From: an uncultured Mesorhizobium sp.
Lineage (GTDB): Bacteria > Pseudomonadota > Alphaproteobacteria > Rhizobiales > Rhizobiaceae
Length of the DNA: 10,393 bases
Assembly (NCBI GenBank): GCA_950071955.1
Contig: CATMOC010000086.1
Span: forward strand, 1 to 10,393
Direction of reading: 5' to 3'
Shown here: piece by piece, positions 1-6,318 of the stretch
Layout of the letters: each line of letters opens with the position of its first letter
Position numbering within the stretch: position 1 is the stretch's first letter
The notes under the pieces: model-generated
Seen by the model: the letters and a program-made list of their open reading frames with translations, nothing else
Databases searched by the model: none
Told to the model about the DNA's origin: nothing
Translations under genes and position numbers: made by a program

Positions 1-333
1 GGAAGTGATGTGTTTTTCCAGACAATCGTGCCGTCGGTACTGAGGCAGACCGTCCCGCGAGAGCCGAAGTGCACGAAGACGTGCTTTCCGTCGAGCACCG
101 GTGTTGGGGAAGCAAAGCCGTTCTGAACATGCTTGGGACCGATGTCGTCGGTTGTCAGTTCCTTCACGAGGCGGCGCACGGGGTCGTTCTGGGCCTTCTC
201 GTACCCGGCCGAGGCCTGTTGGTTTGAGAGGGTTTCGACCCCGTCTGGCCTCAGTTCAGGCACGTCAGGGGCGTTCGCGATCGATTGAAAGGCACTGTCT
301 GAGCGGTCCGCCGTCGTGACAGCGCTAACGGCC
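1..333 (-). CDS. PQQ-like beta-propeller repeat protein, fragment (both ends missing)
   Basis: On the minus strand the frame is open from about 420 down to base 1 and carries a protein-like sequence. Its best part, at about 1-105, has NGFASPTPVLDGKHVFVHFG, then SRGTV, then a TDG-IVW blade ending (WKNTS). This is the repeat pattern of PQQ-type (BamB/quinoprotein-like) beta-propellers, in which each blade ends in a G-x-W-x-W-like strand. I associate the FASPTPV / FGSRG form with secreted or periplasmic proteins of planctomycetes and similar bacteria. The 3' end lies outside the window. No convincing start codon or ribosome site is visible, and the homologous part probably ends near 320-340, where a truncated hemolysin III gene begins on the other strand. 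Upstream residues (about 105-330) are polar and not recognisable. Third codon positions are less G/C-rich than in later genes. Family assignment is fairly sure; function is unknown. Confidence 0.6.
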
Positions 334-768
334 TCGCGCGCGAAGTGGTATCTTCGCCGTGTCGACCACGCGGCCATCTTCCTGCTGATCGCGGGAACCT
401 ACACGCCCTTCCTGGCGCAGCTACCCGAAACGCTGGCGCGGATCACGATCGTCTGCGTCTGGGCCGCGACCGTGGTCGGGATGGGTATCAAGCTCCTCCT
501 TCCGGGCCGCTATGACGGCTGGGCGACCGTCTTCTATCTCGCCATCGGCTGGAGCGGCGTGGCAGTCGCGGGCGAACTCGCCGCCATCGTTCCCGAAACC
601 ACCATGTGGCTCATCCTGGCCGGCGGCATGGTATACTCGGCGGGCGTGATCTTCTTCGTATGGAACGGGCTGCGCTACCAGTCCGCCCTGTGGCACGGCT
701 TCGTCGTTTCCGGAGCGGGGTTGCATCTGGCGGCGATGCTTGACCTCCTCGTGGTCGGGAGGGTCTGA
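316..768 (+). CDS. Hemolysin III family (HlyIII/YqfA, PAQR-like) membrane protein, 5'-truncated
   Basis: The 150 codons match the C-terminal two thirds of hemolysin III / YqfA proteins, which are usually about 205-220 residues with seven membrane helices. Recognisable parts are RAKWYLRRVDHAAIFLLIAG (residues 8-27), followed by TYTPF, and the last-helix motif WHGFVVSGAGLH (126-137), whose two histidines are metal ligands in the PAQR superfamily. Five hydrophobic segments remain, at about 18-34, 42-61, 68-88, 96-116 and 122-147. The first two helices, including the conserved S-x-x-Y-H motif that supplies another metal ligand, are absent. The given GTG at 316 is only the first in-frame start; similarity begins near codon 7 (base ~334), so it is probably not the native start. 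No ribosome-binding site precedes it. The gene is probably non-functional as it stands, or an artefact of a chimeric join. Bacterial HlyIII function is poorly known, and the name does not prove haemolytic activity. Confidence 0.8.
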   Translation: MTALTASRAKWYLRRVDHAAIFLLIAGTYTPFLAQLPETLARITIVCVWAATVVGMGIKLLLPGRYDGWATVFYLAIGWSGVAVAGELAAIVPETTMWLILAGGMVYSAGVIFFVWNGLRYQSALWHGFVVSGAGLHLAAMLDLLVVGRV

Positions 769-785
769 AGGATCGGGCGTTCCGC

Positions 786-812
786 AGCCGCGCCACGGCG
801 GCTTCTTTCAAT
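786..812 (+). terminator. Candidate Rho-independent terminator after hemolysin III
   Basis: Eighteen bases past the hemolysin III stop, AGCCGC (786-791) and GCGGCT (798-803) can form a six-pair GC-rich stem with a six-base loop. A pyrimidine-rich tail, TTCTTTCAATTT, follows. The stem is short and the T tract is interrupted, so this is a moderate candidate. It would separate the hemolysin III transcript from the stator operon. Confidence 0.4.
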
Positions 813-835
813 TTCGTCACAATTCCGGCTAGAGT
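806..835 (+). promoter_or_regulatory. Possible promoter of the MotA/OmpA-like operon
   Basis: TTTCAA (806-811) and TAGAGT (830-835) are spaced 18 bases apart in the only non-coding gap upstream of the pair, and would start RNA near 842. Both hexamers are imperfect matches to the housekeeping consensus, and the -35 element overlaps the tail of the candidate terminator. This is inference from spacing and position only. Confidence 0.25.
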
Positions 836-872
836 CGCGGCTTGGTGCGGGAACGGATACGAGGCTTGGGCG

Positions 873-1898
873 ATGACGTGGTTGAGGACTTTGGGCGAAG
901 ACGGCCTGGCGGGAGGTGCGCAGTACGACCCGCACAAGCTTTCGAGCCCTCAGGTCTTTCTCCTCTCCATGCTGATCTTCCTGGCGATCGCCGGTTTCGT
1001 TGCAGCGATCCTCTACCGCCAGATCTCCACCGCCTTCGCCACCAATCCCGGCCTCAACGGTCTCATCCTCGGCGTGCTCGCCGTGGGCATCCTACTGGCC
1101 TTCAACCAGGTCATCCGCCTCTTCCGTGAGGTGCGCTGGGTGAATTCGTTCCGGGCAGGCCAGGACACGCGCAACCCGGTGCTGCTCGCGCCCATGAAGG
1201 CGCTGCTCAGCCGGTCCTCGGCCACCGCGCTGTCGACCAATTCGATGCGCTCTATCCTCGATTCCATCGCCACGCGCCTCGACGAGAGCCGCGACATCTC
1301 GCGCTATCTCATCGGCCTCCTGGTCTTCCTGGGACTGCTCGGCACCTTCTGGGGCCTGCTCCAGACCATCGGCTCCATCGGCTCCACCATCCAGTCGCTG
1401 GATCCGGGGTCCGGCGACACGAACGACATCCTGAACTCCCTGAAGTCCGGCCTTTCGGCGCCGCTGGCCGGCATGGGCACGGCCTTCTCCTCGTCGCTCT
1501 TCGGCCTCGCCGGATCGCTGGTGCTCGGTTTTCTCGACCTGCAGGCCGGCCGGGCACAAAACCGCTTCTACACCGAGTTGGAGAACTGGCTGTCCTCCGT
1601 AACCGATGTCGGCTCCGACGCACCGGTGCTCGACACGTCTCGGGCCGACACCAGCGAGGAGATGCGGCGCATGGCCGAACAGCTTCGCTCGCTGCACGAG
1701 GTAGGCGGTTCCAGCCAGCGCGTCGCGACCTCCATGGCGAGCCTCGCCGAAGGCATTTCCGGCCTGGTCAAGAACATGCGCAACGAACAGCAGATCATGC
1801 GCGACTGGGTGGAAGCGCAGGCCGAGGAGCAGAAGGAGATGCGCGAGACGCTCAAGGACATTGCCGACTCGCTGCGGAAGATGGATAGAGTGGGCTGA
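873..1898 (+). CDS. MotA/TolQ/ExbB-family proton channel protein
   Basis: This 341-residue inner-membrane protein has four predicted helices, at about 28-48, 62-84, 145-168 and 194-222. The third carries the family signature GLLGTFWGLLQTIGS (154-168). The fourth segment has the small-residue pattern PLAGMGTAFSSSLFGLAGS (197-215) that lines the ion path in MotA/TolQ/ExbB proteins. A polar loop (85-144) lies between helices 2 and 3. The tail (about 255-341) is charged and heptad-like, suggesting a cytoplasmic coiled coil. Known members form a pentamer around two copies of a MotB/TolR/ExbD partner and convert ion flow to motion. The partner is presumably the next gene, one base downstream. The ATG is supported by GAGG at 861-864, eight bases upstream. 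No flagellar, Tol-Pal or TonB genes are visible nearby, so the output is unknown. Confidence 0.85.
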   Translation: MTWLRTLGEDGLAGGAQYDPHKLSSPQVFLLSMLIFLAIAGFVAAILYRQISTAFATNPGLNGLILGVLAVGILLAFNQVIRLFREVRWVNSFRAGQDTRNPVLLAPMKALLSRSSATALSTNSMRSILDSIATRLDESRDISRYLIGLLVFLGLLGTFWGLLQTIGSIGSTIQSLDPGSGDTNDILNSLKSGLSAPLAGMGTAFSSSLFGLAGSLVLGFLDLQAGRAQNRFYTELENWLSSVTDVGSDAPVLDTSRADTSEEMRRMAEQLRSLHEVGGSSQRVATSMASLAEGISGLVKNMRNEQQIMRDWVEAQAEEQKEMRETLKDIADSLRKMDRVG

Positions 1899-1899
1899 G

Positions 1900-2931
1900 A
1901 TGGCGCTCGCACGCACACGGCGTCGCGAACGCGGCGTTGATTACTGGCCGGGCTTCGTCGATGCGCTGTCGACGCTGCTCCTGGCCATCATGTTCCTCCT
2001 GTCGGTCTTTGTGCTTGCGCAGTTCCTGCTCAGCCGCGAGATCACCGGCAAGGACGAGGTGCTGAACCGGCTGAATTCGCAGATCAACGAACTGACGCAA
2101 CTCCTGGCGCTCGAGCGGTCGAACACGCAGGACGCGGAGGACCAACTCGCCAATCTGCAGGCGTCGCTCCAGGCGGCGGAAACGGAGCGTTCGAGGCTGG
2201 AGCAGTTGCTCTCGCAGGGCGCAGGCGCGGATGCCGCCGCCGAGGAACAGATCGGCACGCTGAGCGGTGCGCTCGACCAGGAGCGCCAGATCTCGCAACG
2301 CGCGCTGTCCCAGGTGGAGCTTCTCAACCAGCAGATTGCGGCACTGAGAAAGCAGATCGGCGCCCTTGAAGGTGCGCTGGAGGTCTCGGAGGCGCGCGAT
2401 CGCGAATCGAGCACCAAGATCGCCGATCTGGGCCGGCGCCTGAACGTCGCGCTTGCGCAGCGGGTGCAGGAACTTAACCGTTACCGCTCGGATTTCTTCG
2501 GCCGGCTGCGCGAGATCCTGTCGGACCGCGAGAACATCCGGATCGTCGGCGACCGCTTCGTGTTCCAGTCAGAAGTCCTGTTCCCTTCCGGCTCGGAAGT
2601 CATCAACGACGCGGGCAGGACGGAAATGGCGAAGCTTGCGGAAGCGATCATCGACCTCCAGAAGGAGATCCCCCCCGAGATCAACTGGGTGCTGCGCGTG
2701 GACGGACACACCGACAACGTGCCGCTCTCGGGGACCGGCCGCTACAGCGACAACTGGGAACTCTCCTCCGCCCGCGCGACCGCGGTGGTGAAGTACCTGA
2801 TCGAGCAGGGCGTGCCGGCCAGCCGGCTCGTGGCGGCGGGCTTCGGCGAGTTCCAGCCTTTGGTGGAAGGCGACACCCCCGACGCCCGCAACAAGAACCG
2901 CCGCATCGAGCTGAAGCTGACGGAGCGGTGA
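1900..2931 (+). CDS. MotB-like OmpA-domain protein (peptidoglycan-anchored stator partner)
   Basis: The 343-residue protein has a short basic N-terminus (TRRRER), then one membrane helix (about 19-44) in the pattern DYWPGFVDALSTLLLAIMFL. Asp14 and Asp21 sit at its start, and Asp21 is the likely counterpart of the proton-carrying aspartate of MotB. Residues about 48-190 are Gln/Glu/Leu-rich heptads, a long periplasmic coiled coil. Residues about 215-340 form an OmpA/MotB peptidoglycan-binding domain with GHTDNVPL (269-276), NWELSSARA (285-293), GFGEFQP (314-320) and NKNRRIE (331-337). The start chosen is the ATG one base after the upstream stop; an in-frame TTG at 1861 lies inside the upstream gene and would add 13 unlikely residues. 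It is very probably co-translated with the channel gene as a two-part motor. The coiled coil is much longer than in flagellar MotB. Confidence 0.87.
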   Translation: MALARTRRRERGVDYWPGFVDALSTLLLAIMFLLSVFVLAQFLLSREITGKDEVLNRLNSQINELTQLLALERSNTQDAEDQLANLQASLQAAETERSRLEQLLSQGAGADAAAEEQIGTLSGALDQERQISQRALSQVELLNQQIAALRKQIGALEGALEVSEARDRESSTKIADLGRRLNVALAQRVQELNRYRSDFFGRLREILSDRENIRIVGDRFVFQSEVLFPSGSEVINDAGRTEMAKLAEAIIDLQKEIPPEINWVLRVDGHTDNVPLSGTGRYSDNWELSSARATAVVKYLIEQGVPASRLVAAGFGEFQPLVEGDTPDARNKNRRIELKLTER

Positions 2932-2934
2932 GCC

Positions 2935-3288
2935 TCACCAGCCGATGATCAGCGCCGCCAGCGCCAGGATCGCCGGCACCGCCTGCACGTAGAGGATTTT
3001 CTGCGCCACCGTGGCGGCGCCGAACAGGCCCGCCACGATCACGCAACCGAGAAAGAAGACCTTGATTTCGAAGCCTTCCGCGCCGAGCCACAAGCCCCAG
3101 ACGAGGCCGGCGACGAGGAAGCCATTGTAAATCCCCTGGTTCATCGCCAAGGCCTTCGAAGCCGCGGAGAATTCGGGCGTCGTACCGAAGACCTTTCGCC
3201 CGGCAGGCGTGTCCCAGGCGATCATTTCCAGATACATGAAGTAGACGTGGAGCGCCGCCACCAGCGCGATCAGGATCGTTGCAAGCAA
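2935..3288 (-). CDS. DUF1304 small membrane protein
   Basis: This 117-residue, very hydrophobic protein has four likely helices, at about 1-22, 50-69, 75-93 and 99-117. The loop after helix 1 carries YLEMIAWDTPAGRKVFG (19-35) and the start of helix 2 carries MNQGIYNGFLVAGL (49-62), both typical of the DUF1304 family. The family has no established function. The start is TTG at 3288: no ATG lies upstream in frame before the stop at 3304-3306, a GGGGTG-like ribosome site (about 3296-3301) precedes it, and the resulting N-terminus fits the family. The gene converges on the OmpA-like gene with three bases between stop codons and no room for a terminator. It is divergent from the dehydrogenase operon. 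Confidence 0.85.
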   Translation of the reverse strand: MLATILIALVAALHVYFMYLEMIAWDTPAGRKVFGTTPEFSAASKALAMNQGIYNGFLVAGLVWGLWLGAEGFEIKVFFLGCVIVAGLFGAATVAQKILYVQAVPAILALAALIIGW

Positions 3289-3318
3289 TATCGTGCACCC
3301 CGGTCAATGATCGTAGAA

Positions 3319-3341
3319 GACGCCTCCCTTATGGCGGCGTC
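3319..3341. other. Short inverted repeat between DUF1304 and the dehydrogenase operon
   Basis: GACGCC (3319-3324) and GGCGTC (3336-3341) form a perfect six-base inverted repeat with an 11-base centre, inside the 178-base divergent gap (3289-3466). It could be an operator or an RNA hairpin. In GC-rich DNA such a repeat also occurs by chance. I see no convincing -35/-10 pair in this gap. Confidence 0.2.
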
Positions 3342-3466
3342 AAGCGGGTCGCCCGGGGGCAGGGCTCTAATACGCGTGGCCTTGGCCCCGTATGCCGCGG
3401 TCGTCCGTCTGCTCACTCTTGCGTTGCCAACCGCCATCGGCTTGGATCGGCCCCGGAGGGATTGTC

Positions 3467-5113
3467 ATGGACGCGGATGCAATCATCGTTGGGGGCGGGC
3501 TGGCCGGGCTGGTCGCCGCAGTTGAACTGGCCGACCGGGACAAGAAGGTCATCATCCTCGAGCAGGAAGGCGAGAATTCGCTCGGTGGACAGGCCTTCTG
3601 GTCGCTCGGCGGACTGTTCTTCGTCGACAGCCCAGAGCAGCGGCGCCTGAGGATCAGGGACAGCCGGGACCTTGCGCTCCAGGACTGGATGGGGTCAGCC
3701 CAGTTCGACCGCGCGGAAGATCACTGGCCGCGCAAGGTTGCAGAAGCCTACGTCGACTTCGCCGTCGGCGAGATGCGGCCGTGGCTTCATGGCATGGGCA
3801 TGCGCTGGTTTCCCGTCGTCGGTTGGGCGGAACGCGGGGGCGGACACGCGCACGGCCACGGAAATTCCGTACCCCGCTTCCACATCACCTGGGGCACCGG
3901 TCCGGGCGTGATCGAACCGTTCGTGCGGCGGGTGCGCGAACATGTCGACGGCGGGCGCATCGCGCTCAGGTTCCGCCACCGGGCAAGCCGCGTCCTGCGA
4001 ACGAGCGGGAGCATATCTGGCGTCGCGGGCGACATCCTCGAGCCTTCCACCGTCCAGCGCGGCCAAAAATCCGGGCGAGAGGTGATCGGCGGTTTCGAAC
4101 TGTCCGCAGGCGTTGTGATCGTTACCTCCGGCGGTATCGGCGGAGATCTCGACCTCGTGCGCAAGTCCTGGCCGGTCGAGCGCCTCGGGCCACCGCCGAA
4201 GACGATGGTGGCCGGCGTGCCGCATCACGTCGACGGCCGCATGATCGCCGTTTTGCAGGAGGCGGGCGCCGCGGTCATCAATGCCGACCGCATGTGGCAC
4301 TACACCGAGGGCGTCAAGAACTGGGATCCGATCTGGCCGAACCACGGCATCCGCATCCTGCCGGGTCCGTCGTCGATGTGGTTCGACGCGCGCGGGGAGC
4401 GGCTGCCGGCGCCATGCCTGCCGGGCTTCGACACGCTCTCGACGCTCAAGCATATTCTTGCGACCGGCCACGACTGGTCGTGGTTCGTGTTGACACAGAA
4501 GATCATCAAGAAGGAGTTTGCCCTCTCCGGCTCCGAGCAGAACCCGGATTTCACGTCCAAGAGCTGGCGCGCAGTCATGAAGAACCGGCGCGGCGCCTCC
4601 GCTCCGCCGCCGGTCGAGGCCTTCAAGGAGAAGGGCGAGGATTTCATCGTCCGAAACGACCTGCGCGAACTTGTCGACGCAATGAACGCGCTGACCGGCG
4701 AAGCTTTCATCGATCACGACCGGCTCAGGATGCAGATCGAAGCGCGGGACCGCGAGATCGCCAACCCGTTTTCCAAGGACGCGCAAATCACCGCCATCCG
4801 CGGCGCGCGCAACTATCTCGGCGACAAGCTGATCCGGACGGCAGCACCGCACAGGATCCTCGACCCGGCGAACGGGCCGCTGATCGCGGTCCGGCTGAAC
4901 ATCCTCACCCGCAAGACGCTGGGCGGCATCCACACCAATCTCGACAGCCAGGTGCTGGACGCCGGCGGCGAACCGATCGACGGCCTCTACGCGGCCGGCG
5001 AGGTTGCGGGTTTCGGCGGGGGCGGCTACCACGGCTACAACGCGCTGGAGGGAACCTTCCTCGGCGGCTGCATCTTCTCCGGCAGGAACGCGGGCCGCCA
5101 CGCGGCGCGATGA
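3467..5113 (+). CDS. FAD-binding dehydrogenase (fumarate reductase / ketosteroid dehydrogenase-like flavoprotein)
   Basis: The 548-residue flavoprotein begins with a Rossmann fold: AIIVGGGLAGLVAAVELA (5-22) has Gly9, Gly11 and Gly14 as the GxGxxG dinucleotide loop, and Glu32 ends strand 2 to hold the ribose of FAD. The C-terminal FAD motif is GEPIDGLYAAGEVAGFGGGG (501-520), followed by YNALEGTFLGGCIFSGRNAG. This layout matches the FAD-binding-2 family (fumarate reductase flavoprotein, 3-ketosteroid-delta-1-dehydrogenase) and closely resembles the roughly 550-residue group annotated as putative FAD-binding dehydrogenase. It has no signal peptide and is presumably cytoplasmic. The start is set by GGAGGG (3455-3460) six bases before the ATG; an upstream in-frame ATG at 3392 would add 25 residues without a family match. 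It is first in an overlapping operon with an amidohydrolase and a ketopantoate-reductase-like enzyme. The substrate is not readable from sequence. Confidence 0.85.
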   Translation: MDADAIIVGGGLAGLVAAVELADRDKKVIILEQEGENSLGGQAFWSLGGLFFVDSPEQRRLRIRDSRDLALQDWMGSAQFDRAEDHWPRKVAEAYVDFAVGEMRPWLHGMGMRWFPVVGWAERGGGHAHGHGNSVPRFHITWGTGPGVIEPFVRRVREHVDGGRIALRFRHRASRVLRTSGSISGVAGDILEPSTVQRGQKSGREVIGGFELSAGVVIVTSGGIGGDLDLVRKSWPVERLGPPPKTMVAGVPHHVDGRMIAVLQEAGAAVINADRMWHYTEGVKNWDPIWPNHGIRILPGPSSMWFDARGERLPAPCLPGFDTLSTLKHILATGHDWSWFVLTQKIIKKEFALSGSEQNPDFTSKSWRAVMKNRRGASAPPPVEAFKEKGEDFIVRNDLRELVDAMNALTGEAFIDHDRLRMQIEARDREIANPFSKDAQITAIRGARNYLGDKLIRTAAPHRILDPANGPLIAVRLNILTRKTLGGIHTNLDSQVLDAGGEPIDGLYAAGEVAGFGGGGYHGYNALEGTFLGGCIFSGRNAGRHAAR

Positions 5114-6318
5114 CGTCCAGCAATGAAGCGAGCACCATGCAGCACGGCCTGACCAACTCCGACATCGCAGAACTCGTCGCCTGGCGGCGCAAGCTCCACC
5201 AGCAGCCGGAGATTTCAGGCGAGGAGGAAAAGACCGCTCTCGAGGTGGTCGACTTCCTCACCCCGACGGGGCCGGACGAGGTGCTGACCGGCATGGGTGG
5301 CCACGGCGTCGCGGCGGTCTACGACAGCGGCGTTCCCGGCCCGACCCTGCTGTTCCGCTCCGAACTCGACGCGCTGCCGATCGAGGAAATCTCCACCGCT
5401 CCTCACCGCTCGCAGGTGCCGGGCAAGTCGCACATGTGCGGCCACGAAGGCCATACGACGATCCTCGCCGCCATGGCGCGCCAGCTCGGCCGCAGGCGCC
5501 CGGCGCGGGGGCGCGTGGTGCTGATGTTCCAGCCGGCCGAGGAGACCGGCGCGGGGGCGGCGGGGGTCATCGCCGATCCGCGCTATCCGACGATCGCGCC
5601 GGACTTCGCCTTCTCCCTGCACAATCTGCCGGGTACGCCGCTCGGCCATGTGCGGCTGAAGGAGGGTGTGGTCAACTGTGCCTCGCGCGGCATGCGCATC
5701 GTGCTCGACGGCAAGACCTCCCATTCCTCGATGCCGGAGACCGGCACCTCGCCGATGATGGCGGTCAGCCGCCTGATGCCGGCCCTGACCGGCCTTTCCG
5801 CCGGTCGTTTCGACAGCGATGATTTTGCCCTGGTCACGATCACGCATACCGAGATGGGCGAACGGGTCTTCGGCATCGCGCCTGGCCGGGCCGAGGTCTG
5901 GGCGACGCTGCGCACGCGGCTCGACGAACGCATGGAGGATCTCGTCGCCGCGGCGGAAGGGCTCGTCCGGGAGGAGGCGAAAGCCGGCGGGCTTAGGCAC
6001 TCGGTCGACTATCACGAGATCTTCGTGGCGAGCCTCAACGACGCCGACGCGACCGCGCACCTTCGCGTCGCCATGGACGTCGAAGGCATCGTCCACGACG
6101 ATCGCGAACTGCCGATGCGCGCTTCCGAGGATTTCGGGCGGTTCGGCCACGGCGCGAAATCGGCCATGCTCTTCCTCGGCAGCGGCGAGAACACGCCGCA
6201 ACTGCACAATCCCGACTACGACTTTCCCGACGACCTGATCCCGATCGGCGCTCGCATCTTCATGCGCACGGTGGCGAACCTGCTCGACGCGCCGCAATCG
6301 TCGAACGGGAATGGATGA
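5110..6318 (+). CDS. M20 family metallo-amidohydrolase (AmiA/HipO-like)
   Basis: The 402-residue enzyme belongs to the M20 peptidase/amidohydrolase family, which hydrolyses amide bonds in N-acyl amino acids and similar small molecules with a two-metal centre. Visible features are WRRKLHQQPE (25-34), RSELDALPIEE (83-93), the metal motif HMCGHEGHTT (108-117) with Cys110, His112 and His115, FQPAEETGAGA (140-150) with Glu144/Glu145, HNLPG (171-175) with His171, and HNPDYDFPD (366-374) with His366. The usual HxCGHDxH motif has Glu in place of Asp. The dimerisation lid domain lies at about 185-300. The ATG at 5110 overlaps the dehydrogenase stop as ATGA, typical of translational coupling; a second ATG at 5137 is possible, as the first nine residues look dispensable. 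It overlaps the next gene by eight bases. The precise substrate is unknown. Confidence 0.87.
   Translation: MTSSNEASTMQHGLTNSDIAELVAWRRKLHQQPEISGEEEKTALEVVDFLTPTGPDEVLTGMGGHGVAAVYDSGVPGPTLLFRSELDALPIEEISTAPHRSQVPGKSHMCGHEGHTTILAAMARQLGRRRPARGRVVLMFQPAEETGAGAAGVIADPRYPTIAPDFAFSLHNLPGTPLGHVRLKEGVVNCASRGMRIVLDGKTSHSSMPETGTSPMMAVSRLMPALTGLSAGRFDSDDFALVTITHTEMGERVFGIAPGRAEVWATLRTRLDERMEDLVAAAEGLVREEAKAGGLRHSVDYHEIFVASLNDADATAHLRVAMDVEGIVHDDRELPMRASEDFGRFGHGAKSAMLFLGSGENTPQLHNPDYDFPDDLIPIGARIFMRTVANLLDAPQSSNGNG

Noticed and set aside
101..319. Plus-strand 72-codon frame at the left edge
   Set aside because: It is antisense to the propeller fragment, Arg/Ser/Pro-rich, and has no ribosome site.
873..2931. 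Zorya-type anti-phage system (ZorA/ZorB)
   Set aside because: The pair shares the MotA plus OmpA layout, but no ZorC, ZorD or ZorE gene follows; downstream genes are a DUF1304 protein and metabolic enzymes. The channel protein's tail is also short compared with the very long ZorA tail as I recall it.
3695..5101. Long minus-strand open frame (468 codons) opposite the dehydrogenase
   Set aside because: It is Arg/Ala/Asp-rich shadow sequence typical of GC-rich antisense frames, has no recognisable motif, and the plus strand holds a complete flavoprotein.
3781..5109. Open frame running into the amidohydrolase that would make an 845-residue fusion
   Set aside because: The first 443 residues are Arg/Pro-rich out-of-frame translation of the dehydrogenase; amidohydrolase similarity begins only near 5110-5140, where an ATGA overlap gives a natural start.
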